NCBI GenBank assembly: GCA_002841155.1
Contig: PHEH01000014.1
Location: 181,147 to 245,146, forward strand
Direction: 5' to 3'
Origin: Alphaproteobacteria bacterium HGW-Alphaproteobacteria-18
Lineage (GTDB): Bacteria > Pseudomonadota > Alphaproteobacteria > Caulobacterales > Hyphomonadaceae
DNA length: 64,000 nucleotides
The translations under genes were made by a program, and so were the position numbers. Below, in pieces: positions 7,917 to 16,735 of this stretch. The first letter of the stretch is position 1; the number at the start of each line of letters is the position of its first letter. Under the pieces are notes generated by a model. That model had not been told where the DNA came from and searched no databases. It saw nothing but the letters and a program-made list of their open reading frames with translations.

Positions 7917-8614
7917 ACCACGGTTCCGAATGCCGCGCCGATCAGCCCGGTCACCACCATCGCTGCGGCGCCCCAGAACACGACACGGACCACAGCCCGC
8001 GTCTTGCCTGCGCCGCCTGCGCTCGCCGAGAGCCAGCCGAGGATCGCCAGGCTGATGAGGGACACAACTGCCACGACCGGCGTGACCAACGCCTCAGGCG
8101 CCAGCGCTGCCGCCGCCAGCGGCAGGGCCGCCCCGGTCGAAAAACTTGCCGCCGAGCTCCATGCCGCCTGTATCGGTCTGGCGGTCGCAATCTCCGTGAT
8201 GCCGATCTCGTCGCGCGCATGGGCGCTCAGCGCGTCATGCCGGGTCAGCTGCGTCGCCACCGCCTGCGCCGTAGCCGGCTCCACGCCGCGCTCTATGTAG
8301 ATCTGCGTCAGCTCCTCCAATTCCTCTTCGGGGAATTTCTGCAACGCCTTGCGCTCGATCTCAAGGTCGGCCTTCTCGGTGTCTGATTGTGAGCTGACGG
8401 AGACAAATTCGCCCGCCGCCATCGACATCGCCCCCGCCACGAGCCCTGCCATCCCGGCCACCAGAATGGCAGAGGGCGAAGCATCTGCCGAGGCGACCCC
8501 GATGACGAGGCTGGCGGTCGAAACGATGCCGTCATTTGCTCCCAGAACGGCGGCGCGCAGCCAGCCTGTTCTGTGGCTGAAATGGTGCTCTTTGGGCAGG
8601 TAGGGGTCGGGCAT
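7913..8614 (-). CDS. VIT1/CCC1-family Fe(II)/Mn(II) transporter
   Basis: A 233-residue membrane protein of the vacuolar iron transporter family. TM1/TM2 carry the family signature: LRAAVLGANDGIVSTASLVIG and GAMSMAAGEFVSVSSQSDTE, the Asp, Met and Glu of which line the metal path in plant VIT1. A cytoplasmic Glu-rich helical metal-binding segment (EIERKALQKFPEEELEEL) follows, then three more TM segments. It probably exports Fe2+ or Mn2+ from the cytoplasm. The 145-bp gap to the divergent lemA gene contains two hairpins. Confidence 0.9.
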   Translation of the reverse strand: MPDPYLPKEHHFSHRTGWLRAAVLGANDGIVSTASLVIGVASADASPSAILVAGMAGLVAGAMSMAAGEFVSVSSQSDTEKADLEIERKALQKFPEEELEELTQIYIERGVEPATAQAVATQLTRHDALSAHARDEIGITEIATARPIQAAWSSAASFSTGAALPLAAAALAPEALVTPVVAVVSLISLAILGWLSASAGGAGKTRAVVRVVFWGAAAMVVTGLIGAAFGTVV

Positions 8615-8632
8615 CGGTCACTCTCACCGGAA

Positions 8633-8650
8633 CAGGGGCTATCTCCCCTG
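8633..8650 (-). promoter_or_regulatory. Hairpin in the VIT1 leader
   Basis: CAGGGG-CTATCT-CCCCTG forms a perfect 6-bp stem 19-36 bp upstream of the VIT1-family start on the minus strand. It does not match the yybP-ykoY manganese riboswitch signature as far as can be seen. It may affect translation or be incidental. Confidence 0.3.
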
Positions 8651-8721
8651 AAAAATCAGTGCAGAAGGGAGCGGCCGGGGTCAAGCAAGCCTGCCCTTGC
8701 GCCAGGGGGCGCACACCGTTA

Positions 8722-8752
8722 CCCCTTATCGCTGATTCATAGCCATAAGGGG
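8722..8752 (+). promoter_or_regulatory. Hairpin that would sequester the lemA Shine-Dalgarno
   Basis: CCCCTTAT (8722-8729) and ATAAGGGG (8745-8752) are perfect inverted repeats separated by 15 bp. The right arm contains AGGGG, the only plausible ribosome-binding site for the lemA ATG at 8760. Folding would hide it, so this could be an RNA thermometer or another translational switch. Confidence 0.45.
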
Positions 8753-8759
8753 ACACCCT

Positions 8760-9323
8760 ATGAATACTGTTCTGATCGTGATTGCCGCCATCGGCGCGGT
8801 GATCGGCGTCATTATCCTGATCTATAACGGCCTCGTCATGAAGCGCCAGCGGGTCAACCAGGCCTTCGCGGATGTGGACGTTCAGCTGAAACAGCGCCAG
8901 AACCTCATCCCGAACCTCGTGGAAACCGTGAAGGGCTATGCTGCCCATGAGCAGGCGACCTTCCAGCAGGTGATCGCCGCGCGCAACGCTGCCCAGGCTG
9001 CCTCCACGGCCGGTGAGATGGCCAAGGCCGAAGGCGTCCTCAGCCAGGCTCTGGGCAAGCTCTTTGCCCTTGCCGAGGCTTATCCGGACCTCAAGGCCAA
9101 TACCAACTTCCTGCAACTCCAGCAGCAGCTCTCATCGATCGAGGACAAGCTCGCCGCCGCCCGCCGCTTCTACAATTCGGCGGTTCAGGATTATAACACC
9201 GCCCGCGAGCAGTTCCCTGGTTCGATCATTGCCGGCAGCTTCAATTTCGAGTCGCGCGAATTCTTCGATGTTGGCGTGGAAGGCCGCTCGGCGATGGACG
9301 AGCCGCCGAAGGTCGCCTTCTGA
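8760..9323 (+). CDS. lemA: LemA family protein
   Basis: A 187-residue LemA protein: one N-terminal membrane anchor (residues 4-24) and a long alpha-helical bundle outside the membrane. The family signature NQAFADVDVQLKQRQNLIPNLVETVKGYAAHE is present (residues 39 onward), as is the ending SIEDKLAAARRFYNSAVQDYN. LemA proteins have no agreed biochemical function. The usual partner genes (TPM-domain and M48 protease) are absent here; two small lipoprotein genes follow instead. Confidence 0.93.
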   Translation: MNTVLIVIAAIGAVIGVIILIYNGLVMKRQRVNQAFADVDVQLKQRQNLIPNLVETVKGYAAHEQATFQQVIAARNAAQAASTAGEMAKAEGVLSQALGKLFALAEAYPDLKANTNFLQLQQQLSSIEDKLAAARRFYNSAVQDYNTAREQFPGSIIAGSFNFESREFFDVGVEGRSAMDEPPKVAF

Positions 9324-9381
9324 GGCCCTCGCGCGGCGCCGCCTGCTGCGCTATCCTGACCGGGCAGCCAGGGAGGCGCCC

Positions 9382-9738
9382 ATGTCAATCATCCGTTATC
9401 TTCCAGCTGCGGCGGGCCTCGTGCTCGCCGCTTGCGCATCTGGAACCGGCACGCCCACGGCGCGCTGGAGCGCGTCGAGCTGGAACGGCCTGGCCACCCA
9501 GACCATCGGCACGGACAATCACAGCTTCTTCGCTGCCCCGCTGGATGGGCAAGGCTTCAAGCTGAAGCTCACCCTCGTCACAGACGGCATGTTCCGCGTT
9601 CAGGAGGGCGATGAGAACACCTTGCCTGAGGAATTGCGCGCCGCCGCCGAACAGGCAGCCCCCGAAGGCTGCCGCCTCGAAGCGCTCGTTCTGGCGCCAG
9701 ATGGCAGCGCTGAAGCGGCGTATGATTGCAAAACTTAA
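9382..9738 (+). CDS. Predicted lipoprotein, unknown function
   Basis: A 118-residue product with a lipoprotein signal (MSIIRYLPAAAGLVLAAC, lipobox LAAC). The start at ATG 9382 is preceded by GGGAGG at 9371-9376; the longer in-frame ORF reaching back into lemA is ignored. The mature part contains two further cysteines (GCRLEAL and YDCKT) that could form a disulfide. It lies 58 bp downstream of lemA on the same strand. No family is recognised. Confidence 0.75.
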   Translation: MSIIRYLPAAAGLVLAACASGTGTPTARWSASSWNGLATQTIGTDNHSFFAAPLDGQGFKLKLTLVTDGMFRVQEGDENTLPEELRAAAEQAAPEGCRLEALVLAPDGSAEAAYDCKT

Positions 9739-9815
9739 ATGTTGGCAGGCATGGACAGCGCCCCGCTCACACGTTCAGAATACTGAAGGATTTTCTACAG
9801 GGGTAAGGTCGCGTC

Positions 9816-10451
9816 ATGCGCTACATGATCATCGCTGCGTCGGCATGTCTGGCAGCCTGCTCACCATCCGCGCCGGTCGAGGAAGGGGAAACGCTTCAGG
9901 CACAGCTCACCTCGCCCGTGGAGGCCGCTTCGGATGAGGCGGACACAGCCTCTGCGGCGATCGATCCGAGCGCACTCGACTTTTCCCGCATCGCGCTTGC
10001 CATGCGTATTCCTGCCGCTTTCGAAGCGCGTCAGGAGGGCGCCTATCTCCATATCAACGTCACCAATGAACGTCTTGGTGTAGACCTTTCCGAGGAGTTT
10101 CCACTCATCCAGACCAGCGAGGTGACAAGCCCTTTTTTGGACGCCGAGGCTCGGGAGGGGTTCAGGATATGGACCTATGGAATGCGCCCCGAGGATGGCC
10201 CCCTGTTGCAGGCGATCAGCGGCGAACTTGCCCGCCTGAAGCGCGAAGCGCCTGGTGAAAACGAACTCAATCTGGGGGCCACGGCGCCAGGTTGCTGGAA
10301 TGAAGCGTCCCAGTCACCGGGCAGCCTGAAACGCACCTTGTATATTCGTGTCAGTCCGGAGGCGGACTTTGAACTCTTCGTTCCCGAACAGGATATCGGC
10401 CAGGGCGAACTGCCGGGCATGGAAAGCTTCTGGGCCGCCTGCGGATCGTAG
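9816..10451 (+). CDS. Predicted lipoprotein, unknown function
   Basis: A 211-residue protein with signal MRYMIIAASACLAAC (lipobox LAAC), then an acidic, low-complexity linker (EEGETLQ to EADTAS) and a globular C-terminal part with two cysteines (GCWNEAS and WAACGS). It follows another lipoprotein gene by 77 bp in the same direction, and converges on the aminotransferase gene with a 6-bp gap. No known domain is recognised. Confidence 0.72.
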   Translation: MRYMIIAASACLAACSPSAPVEEGETLQAQLTSPVEAASDEADTASAAIDPSALDFSRIALAMRIPAAFEARQEGAYLHINVTNERLGVDLSEEFPLIQTSEVTSPFLDAEAREGFRIWTYGMRPEDGPLLQAISGELARLKREAPGENELNLGATAPGCWNEASQSPGSLKRTLYIRVSPEADFELFVPEQDIGQGELPGMESFWAACGS

Positions 10452-10457
10452 GCGGCC

Positions 10458-11594
10458 TTAGCGTACTGGCTGCGCCTTGAACCAGGGCTCCAGCCGGGCG
10501 AGGGCTTCCTCGATTTCCGGGGTGGAGAGCGCAAAGGACAGCCGCATGAACCGCCCGCCCTCCACGGGGTCAAAGTCGACCCCCGGCGCGGTCGCCACGC
10601 CCGTCTCCTCCAGCAGCTTCAGGCAGAAGCTAAGACTGTCATCGGTAAAGCGCGAAACATCCGCATAGATATAAAACGCCCCGTCCGGCGGCGCGATCTT
10701 CTCAAGCCCAAGGCGCGGCAGAGCCTCCAGCAACAGCGCGCGGTTCCTGCGGTACACATCGAGATGCCCCTCCAGCTCGTCCCGGCTGTCCATCGCCACA
10801 AGGCCTGCATGCTGGGCCAGCGACGGCGCTGTCAGGAAGAGGTTGCCGATATAGGCGCCCGTGCGCGCCACGCCCGCTTCGGGCGAAACCAGCCAGCCCA
10901 GCCGCCAGCCTGCCATCGAGAAGTATTTGGAGAAGCTGTTGACGATATAGGCGCCCGGCGAAAACTCCAGCATCGAATGGATCTTCGGCCCGTAGGAAAG
11001 CCCGTGATAGATCTCGTCGGAGATGATCTGTATGCCCCGCCGCTGGCAGACCTCGGCAATCGCTTCCAGTTCACCGGCCGGAATGATCGTGCCGGTCGGG
11101 TTGGCAGGGCTGGCGATGATCACGCCCCTCGGCGCCGGCTCCAGGGCCTCCAGCGCAGCGGCGGACAGCTGAAAGCGCACATCGGCCCCGCAGGCAATCT
11201 CCACCGGCTCCATGTTCAGGGCACGCACGGTGTTGCGATAGGCCACATAGCCCGGCCGCGCCATGGCAATCTGGTCGCCCGGGCTGAACGCGGTGGCCAG
11301 CGCCAGCACCAGCGCGGGCGAGGCCCCGCAGGTAATCACCAGCCGCCGGGGCGAGAGGCTCACGCCATAACTGTCCTGATAATGCCGGCAGATCCGCGCC
11401 TTCAGCGGCAGGCTTTCCCAATAGCCCATCGCCTCGCTGTCGAGCACGCCATGCGCCGCAGCAATCGCCGCCTTGGGCGCCCCCGTGGAGGGCTGGCCGA
11501 ACTCCATATGCAGAATGCGCTGGCCGGCGGCTTTGAGTTCATGTGCGCGGCGGCTGATCGAGATCGCCTGAAACGGCGCAATATCCTGTCCCAT
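10458..11594 (-). CDS. PLP-dependent aminotransferase, fold type I (AspC-like)
   Basis: A 378-residue class I/II aminotransferase. PLP-binding features are SPANPTGT (162-169), the Asp-Tyr pair in SDEIYHGLSYG (192-202) and the Schiff-base lysine Lys223 in NSFSKYFSMAGWRLGW. A substrate-carboxylate Arg is expected near the C-terminus (GRFMRLSFA). It begins 21 bp after the TRAP large permease on the same strand, so it is probably the last gene of the TRAP operon. Coupling to keto-acid import is an inference; the exact substrate cannot be read from sequence. Confidence 0.9.
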   Translation of the reverse strand: MGQDIAPFQAISISRRAHELKAAGQRILHMEFGQPSTGAPKAAIAAAHGVLDSEAMGYWESLPLKARICRHYQDSYGVSLSPRRLVITCGASPALVLALATAFSPGDQIAMARPGYVAYRNTVRALNMEPVEIACGADVRFQLSAAALEALEPAPRGVIIASPANPTGTIIPAGELEAIAEVCQRRGIQIISDEIYHGLSYGPKIHSMLEFSPGAYIVNSFSKYFSMAGWRLGWLVSPEAGVARTGAYIGNLFLTAPSLAQHAGLVAMDSRDELEGHLDVYRRNRALLLEALPRLGLEKIAPPDGAFYIYADVSRFTDDSLSFCLKLLEETGVATAPGVDFDPVEGGRFMRLSFALSTPEIEEALARLEPWFKAQPVR

Positions 11595-11615
11595 CGGGAA
11601 TGCCTGTCTTCGTGA

Positions 11616-13199
11616 TTATTTCGCTGCCAGCGATGGCAGCCATGTGGCCAGTGCCGGCATGGTGGCGATCATTGCCAGCAGAAGAAGCTGCAGTCCAATA
11701 AACGGCACAGCCCCGCGCCAGATCTGCATTGTGGACACCTCCGGCGGCGCCGCCCCGCGCAGATAGAACAGCGCAAAGCCAAAGGGCGGCGTCAGGAAGC
11801 TCGTCTGCAGGTTGATCGCCATCAGGATGCCCAGCCACACCGGATCAAAGCCCAGCATGATCAGCGGCGGAGCCACCAGCGGCACGACCACGAACACGAT
11901 CTCGATAAAGTCGAGGAAAAAGCCGAGCACGAACATCACGAGCATCGCGATGCCCAGCGCGCCCCATCGCCCGCCCGGCACCGAATGCAGGAGCTCTGCC
12001 ACGAGGTCGTCCCCGTCAAAGCCCCGGAAGACGAGGCTGAACAGCGACGCCCCGATCAGGATCAGAAACACCATCGAGGTGATATGCGCCGAGCTTTTCA
12101 GCGCCGGCCCCAGCTCCTTCACGCGGCGCAGCACCAGCAGCCCGGAAATCAACGCCGCAAAGAAGGCAAAGGCGCTGAGCCCGGTAATCGCCATGCCGAT
12201 AAAGTCCGCCCCGCTATGGCCGCCTGAAGCGGTGCGCAGGTCGAGCGTATTGCGCAGCACGATGATCAGGATCAGCCCGGCCAGCCCGGCCAGCATCACC
12301 GGCATCAGCCGGCTCTGCGCCTGGCGCGCCAGCCGCATGCCCGCCAGAAGGATGGCGCCGCCTGCGCCGATGGCGGCCGCCTCTGTCGGCGGCGCAATGC
12401 CGCCCAGAATGGAGCCCAGCACCGCCACGATCAGCGCCAGCGGCGCGCCAAGGCCGAGGGCCACATCGCGGAGGCTGAGGCGCGCGGTGCCCTCAATCAC
12501 GGTGGCCGGCGGGCAGGAGGCCGGCCGGAAGATCGCCATCGCGGCAATCCACAGCATATAGAGCGCCACAAGGATCAGCCCCGGGATCAGCGCCCCGGCA
12601 AAGAGATCGCCCACCGACACCACCGCCGATCCCGCCCCTGTGCGCAGGCTCGCCTGGCTCGCGGCATTGGAGATCGCGTCAGCCAAAAGGATGAGAACGA
12701 TCGAGGGCGGAATAATCTGGCCGAGCGTGCCCGAGGCGGCAATCGTGCCCGTCGCCAGGCGCGGATCATAGCCCTGCCGCAGCATTGAGGGCAGGGCGAT
12801 CAGTGTCATGGTGATCACCGTCGCGCCGACAATCCCGGTCGAAGCGGCCAGCAACGCGCCCACCAGCACCACCGCAAAGCCAAGCCCGCCGCGCACCTTG
12901 CCCAGCAGGCGGCTGGCAATGCTGAGCAGGTCTTCAGCCACCCGCGAACGCTCAAGGATCACCCCCATGATCACGAACAGCGGCACCGCCACCAGCGTCT
13001 GGCTCTGCATGATCGAGCTGCCTTCGATCCGGCTCGGAAACGCCTTCAGGAAGCTTTCGGGGAAGACGCCCGTGGCGATCCCGATCAGCGCAAAGATCAG
13101 CGCGACCCCGCCGAGGGTGAGCGCAACGGGATAGCCTGCCAGCAGCGCGCCGATGGCCACCAGGAACATCGAAATGGCAAGGATCGCCTCAAGCTCCAT
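11616..13199 (-). CDS. TRAP transporter large permease (DctM/FcbT3 type)
   Basis: A 527-residue, highly hydrophobic protein of the TRAP large-subunit family, which carries the Na+-coupled translocation path. It is about 100 residues longer than classical DctM. The extra length lies in the middle (about 240-340) and is typical of the FcbT3/TakM branch for mannitol, chloroaromatic or 2-oxo acid transport. Glycine-rich re-entrant motifs such as GTLGQIIPPSIVLILLAD are visible. Its start overlaps the small permease by 11 bp. Confidence 0.92.
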   Translation of the reverse strand: MELEAILAISMFLVAIGALLAGYPVALTLGGVALIFALIGIATGVFPESFLKAFPSRIEGSSIMQSQTLVAVPLFVIMGVILERSRVAEDLLSIASRLLGKVRGGLGFAVVLVGALLAASTGIVGATVITMTLIALPSMLRQGYDPRLATGTIAASGTLGQIIPPSIVLILLADAISNAASQASLRTGAGSAVVSVGDLFAGALIPGLILVALYMLWIAAMAIFRPASCPPATVIEGTARLSLRDVALGLGAPLALIVAVLGSILGGIAPPTEAAAIGAGGAILLAGMRLARQAQSRLMPVMLAGLAGLILIIVLRNTLDLRTASGGHSGADFIGMAITGLSAFAFFAALISGLLVLRRVKELGPALKSSAHITSMVFLILIGASLFSLVFRGFDGDDLVAELLHSVPGGRWGALGIAMLVMFVLGFFLDFIEIVFVVVPLVAPPLIMLGFDPVWLGILMAINLQTSFLTPPFGFALFYLRGAAPPEVSTMQIWRGAVPFIGLQLLLLAMIATMPALATWLPSLAAK

Positions 13200-13860
13200 G
13201 GCCGCCGCCCTCCGCTGCCAGTTGCTGGGGTGTCTCTGGCGGCAGCGCGCCGGTAATCCGCAGGGCTGCCTTGATCGCTTCAGACAGCCCCTGCGCCATC
13301 AGCAGCGCGGCAAATACCGGCACCAGCGTCTTGAACAGGAAAAAGATCGGCAGGCCGTCGGACTCGCGTGAGCCTTCCAGCAGCAGCCAGGCGCGCGCCA
13401 GCCCCGCCTCGCTCGTCATCAGGATACGCACGCAGATCGGGAAGAGGAAAAGATAGATGCCCGTCAGCTCCACCCAGTTGCGCCCGGTCTCGCCAAGGCG
13501 CGGGCGCAGGATGTCGACGCGCACATGCGCCCCGTCGCGCAGGGCGGCGGCCGCCCCCAGCATGAACATGGCGGCAAAACTGTATGTCGTGATCTCGTTC
13601 AGCCAGCTGAAGGAGAGCGAGAAGGTGTAGCGCAGGATCACCACCGCCAGCATCGAGAAGACAAGGATCAGCGAGCTGGCAATCGCCGCGCCCAGCGCCA
13701 TGCCTGTCACCCGGTCAATCAGCCCACTGAGCTTCAGCGCAAACCCGTCGATCAGGCGCGGCGCGCTTAGCGCGATCAGCGGCACAAGGAACAGCGGCAG
13801 GCTGAGAAGGCCCAGCCATTTCAGCCCCGTCCCGATATCAAGAAATATAGAAGTATCCAT
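13189..13860 (-). CDS. TRAP transporter small permease (DctQ/FcbT2 type)
   Basis: A 223-residue membrane protein with four predicted TM helices, including LGLLSLPLFLVPLIAL near the N-terminus and MALGAAIASSLILVFSMLAVV in the middle. The WLNEITTYSFAAMFMLGAAAALRDGAHVRVD stretch is the diagnostic DctQ signature. It partners the large permease, whose start it overlaps, and follows the binding protein by 18 bp. Confidence 0.9.
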   Translation of the reverse strand: MDTSIFLDIGTGLKWLGLLSLPLFLVPLIALSAPRLIDGFALKLSGLIDRVTGMALGAAIASSLILVFSMLAVVILRYTFSLSFSWLNEITTYSFAAMFMLGAAAALRDGAHVRVDILRPRLGETGRNWVELTGIYLFLFPICVRILMTSEAGLARAWLLLEGSRESDGLPIFFLFKTLVPVFAALLMAQGLSEAIKAALRITGALPPETPQQLAAEGGGHGA

Positions 13861-13878
13861 AGCCCGCCCCGGCGCCGC

Positions 13879-14988
13879 TTACTTGCCGAGCGCGCGGGCG
13901 GCGTAATACGGCCCGTCGGAAATGTCAGACCAGCCGCGCATCAGCTTCAGCGAGCGTTCAAAGCTCTCATGGATGCGCTTCTCAATGCCGCTGCGCCCTG
14001 CGGCGGCGCGCACATCAAAGGCGGCCTCCGTCATCCGCTTGACCACATCGTCAGGGAAACTCCGCAGGCGCACATTATGCTCCCTCACCAGCAGGTCGAG
14101 ATGCACCGAATTCTGATAGGTGAACTCGCCCAGAGACTGATGGTTCACCCCGTCGCAGGCGGCCTTGAAGATCGCCTGTTCGCTCACCGTCAGGCTGTCC
14201 CACACGCCGCGATTGATGCCCACGGCGAGGCTTGCGCCGGGCTCCTGGAAACCAGGCCCGTAATAGAAGGGCGCCTCGCGGTGAAAGCCGAGCGAATAAT
14301 CATTCCACGGGCCCACCCATTCGGCCGCGTCAATCGCCCCGGTCTGGAGGGCCTGGTAAATCTCGCCGCCCGCCAGCGCGATGGAGGCCCCGCCGAGCGC
14401 GCGCAGCACTTCGCCGCCTTGCCCGGGGATGCGCATCTTGAGGCCGGCCATATCCTGCAGCGAGCGGATTTCCTTGCGGAACCAGCCGCCCATCTGGTGG
14501 CCGGTATTGGCGCCCTGCAGGGCCTTCACCCCGAACTGGCCCGACAGCTCGTCCCAGAGTTCCTGCCCGCCGCCAAAATCGATCCAGCCCATGATCTCCT
14601 GCGCCGTCATGCCGAAGGGCACCGCAGTGAAGAAGGGAAAGCCGGTGGACTTGGCCGTCCAGTAATACTCCGCGCCGTGATACATATCCGCCGAGCCATT
14701 GGCGACCGCATCGAAGGATTCAAACGGGGGCACCAGCTCGCCGGCCGCAAACACCTTCACCTCGATCAGCCCGTCGGTCATGTCGCTGATGCGCTGGGCC
14801 ACGCGCTCGGCCGCCGTGCCGAGGCCGGGCAGGCCCTTGGGCCAGGTGGTGACCATATTGAAACGCCGCCGGTTGCGGCTGATGGCGGGGGTTGCCAGCA
14901 CGGCGCCGGCGGTCGGCGTCGAGAAGGTCGCTGCGGCGCCGGCCACACCGAGTGCGCCTGCGCCGATAAGATTACGGCGGTTGATCAT
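13879..14988 (-). CDS. TRAP transporter substrate-binding protein (TakP/FcbT1 type)
   Basis: A 369-residue periplasmic binding protein. The N-terminus MINRRNLIGAGALGVAGAA has a twin-arginine-like RR followed by a hydrophobic core, so Tat export is plausible. The mature start FNMVTTWPKGLPGLGTAAER and the GAEYYWTAKSTGFPFFTAVPFGM block are like TakP, which binds pyruvate and other 2-oxo monocarboxylates. The WVGPWNDYSLGFHREA region supplies conserved aromatic residues. ATG 14988 is preferred over 15003 because the shorter form places the signal correctly. It is the first gene of the TRAP/aminotransferase operon. Confidence 0.92.
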   Translation of the reverse strand: MINRRNLIGAGALGVAGAAATFSTPTAGAVLATPAISRNRRRFNMVTTWPKGLPGLGTAAERVAQRISDMTDGLIEVKVFAAGELVPPFESFDAVANGSADMYHGAEYYWTAKSTGFPFFTAVPFGMTAQEIMGWIDFGGGQELWDELSGQFGVKALQGANTGHQMGGWFRKEIRSLQDMAGLKMRIPGQGGEVLRALGGASIALAGGEIYQALQTGAIDAAEWVGPWNDYSLGFHREAPFYYGPGFQEPGASLAVGINRGVWDSLTVSEQAIFKAACDGVNHQSLGEFTYQNSVHLDLLVREHNVRLRSFPDDVVKRMTEAAFDVRAAAGRSGIEKRIHESFERSLKLMRGWSDISDGPYYAARALGK

Positions 14989-15058
14989 CCATGCCCTCCC
15001 CACGCGGCACGGGGTCTCCTGGCCAGAATGGCCATCGCTCCGTTTTGCCGGCGAAAAA

Positions 15059-15817
15059 CTAGTCGTCGTCTCTCAAGGGCCGCCAGCGGTCGCCGTCAAG
15101 CACTTCCAGCGGTTTGTAGCGCCGTTTGTAGTCCATCTTCGGACTGCCCTTGACCCAATAGCCCAGATAGAGATGCGGCAGGCCAAGATCATGCGCATGG
15201 CGGATATGGTCGAGCACGAGGTAATGGCCGAGGCTCTGGCTCGCCTTTTCCGGGTCGAAGAAGGTGTAGACCATCGACAGGCCGTCCCGCAGCACATCCG
15301 TAATCGCGGCCGCCACCAGCGGCGCATCGGGCTCAGGCCCGTCGCGATATTCGAAGATCAGGCTCTGCACGGGGCTCCCGCCCACCATCGCCACATAGTC
15401 GCGATAGGTCATGTCCGACATCCCGCCATTGTCATGGCGGGTGGTCACATAGGTCTTGAGCAGGCGGAACTGTTCGCGCGTCGCCTGGGCGGCCACCGGG
15501 CGGCGCACCAGATGCGCGTTCCGGGCGAGCGTGCGCCGGTCATTGCGGCTGAGATCAAACTCCCGCGTCGCCACCCGCACGCTCTTGCAGGCATTGCACC
15601 GGGAACAGGCCGGGCGATAGGCAATCGACTGGCTGCGGCGGAAACCGGACTGGCTGAGCACATTATGCACAGCGTCGGCTTCGGGAATGGCAAGGTTGGT
15701 AAACGCTTTCCGCTCTTTCCGGTCAGGCAGATAGGGGCAGGGGCTGGGGTTCGTCACATAGAACCTCAGCGACCGCTCAAGGCTCGCCAGAACAAGATGG
15801 GGATCGGAAAACTTCAT
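15059..15817 (-). CDS. bpt: Aspartate/glutamate leucyltransferase (leucyl-tRNA-protein transferase)
   Basis: A 252-residue transferase that attaches leucine from Leu-tRNA to proteins with N-terminal Asp or Glu, marking them for ClpS/ClpAP degradation (N-degron pathway). The N-terminal cysteine cluster PCPYLPDRKERKAF and ACSRCNACKSVRV is diagnostic. The C-terminal GNAT-like part has YTFFDPEKASQSLGHYLVLD and YLGYWVKGSPKMDYK. ATG 15817 (MKFSDPHL) gives the normal family N-terminus; an in-frame ATG at 15853 would add 12 residues. Confidence 0.93.
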   Translation of the reverse strand: MKFSDPHLVLASLERSLRFYVTNPSPCPYLPDRKERKAFTNLAIPEADAVHNVLSQSGFRRSQSIAYRPACSRCNACKSVRVATREFDLSRNDRRTLARNAHLVRRPVAAQATREQFRLLKTYVTTRHDNGGMSDMTYRDYVAMVGGSPVQSLIFEYRDGPEPDAPLVAAAITDVLRDGLSMVYTFFDPEKASQSLGHYLVLDHIRHAHDLGLPHLYLGYWVKGSPKMDYKRRYKPLEVLDGDRWRPLRDDD

Positions 15818-15922
15818 TGCGCCGGACGATACACCCCGCGAGGAATCCGCCAAGTGGCCATTTCGGGGCAGGGGCGTTTGTACGGCAAAAATGACACATC
15901 ACTGCGCTCTGCCGGTAACAAA

Positions 15923-16603
15923 TCAGTCTGCCAGATGAACCTGAAGGCTGATCCGGCGGTTGGCGGCAAGGTGGGGCTGGCCGGCGCTGAGGGGGCGTGT
16001 ATCGGCGTAGCCTGTCACCGCGATGATCCGGCCTGTCCCGAATCCGGCCGCCTCAAGCGCCCGGCGGGCCTCATTGGCGCGCTGCGAAGACAGCTCCCAG
16101 TTGGAGGTGACAGCCCCCGCCATCGAGAAGGCATCAGTATGGCCCTCGATGGAAATGGTATAGGGCAGGGCGCCAAGGCTTGCGCCGGCCGCCTCGATCA
16201 GGGCTTTTCCGTCAGGGGTCAGCGCCCCGCTGCCGGTCTCAAACAGTGGCCGGCTGGCCGTATCCACAAGCTCGATCCGCACGCCGGTGGCGTCAGAAGA
16301 AAGCTGCACGCTCTCGCCCGCCGCTTTCAGCGCCTGCGCGTCCTGTAGCAAAGCCAGCAGGGTGGCGGGCCCCGAAGCGCCCATATCGCCCGTCATGGAA
16401 ACAGACACCGGCTTGCCGGTGAATTCAGAGGCGATCACGGCGCGGTCTTCTTTCGAGACCCCGCTGACCAGCCACATAAGCAGGAAGAACGCGACCAGGG
16501 CCGTCAGGAAGTCGGCATAGGCCAGCTTCCAGGTACCCGTTTTCCGGGTAGGCATGACGGGCCTTCTGCCCGTCTGCCGCCGAGAGGTCGTGGCATATGC
16601 CAT
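15923..16603 (-). CDS. MotB/OmpA-domain protein
   Basis: A 226-residue inner-membrane protein. The single TM helix (about 28-45) has the MotB signature WKLAYADFLTALVAFFLLMW, with Asp31 at the position of the proton-binding Asp of MotB. The C-terminal OmpA-like peptidoglycan-binding domain contains IEGHTDAFSM and NWELSSQRANEARRALE. It is shorter than flagellar MotB (about 300 residues), and no motA is adjacent. It could be a flagellar stator subunit or a non-flagellar homologue. An alternative start at 16555 has a better AGAAGG ribosome site. Confidence 0.82.
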   Translation of the reverse strand: MAYATTSRRQTGRRPVMPTRKTGTWKLAYADFLTALVAFFLLMWLVSGVSKEDRAVIASEFTGKPVSVSMTGDMGASGPATLLALLQDAQALKAAGESVQLSSDATGVRIELVDTASRPLFETGSGALTPDGKALIEAAGASLGALPYTISIEGHTDAFSMAGAVTSNWELSSQRANEARRALEAAGFGTGRIIAVTGYADTRPLSAGQPHLAANRRISLQVHLAD

Positions 16604-16735
16604 TGCTCTTTTGCGTCCGATCCTTCTGATGGATGACGCCGGTGTATCAGGTCGTGGTGAAGGTCACGCTTCGGCCGGGGGTGGGATTTTGATGAAATTC
16701 GCTCTAATTAGCCCGTAATTCAGCAGGAGAGAGCA

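Noticed and set aside
8633..8650. Manganese (yybP-ykoY) riboswitch before the VIT1-family gene
   Set aside because: The expected conserved loops are not recognisable; only a simple 6-bp hairpin is present.
13969..15153. 394-codon ORF antisense to the TRAP binding protein
   Set aside because: It overlaps a well-supported TakP-like gene entirely and has typical shadow composition rich in Arg, His and Ala.
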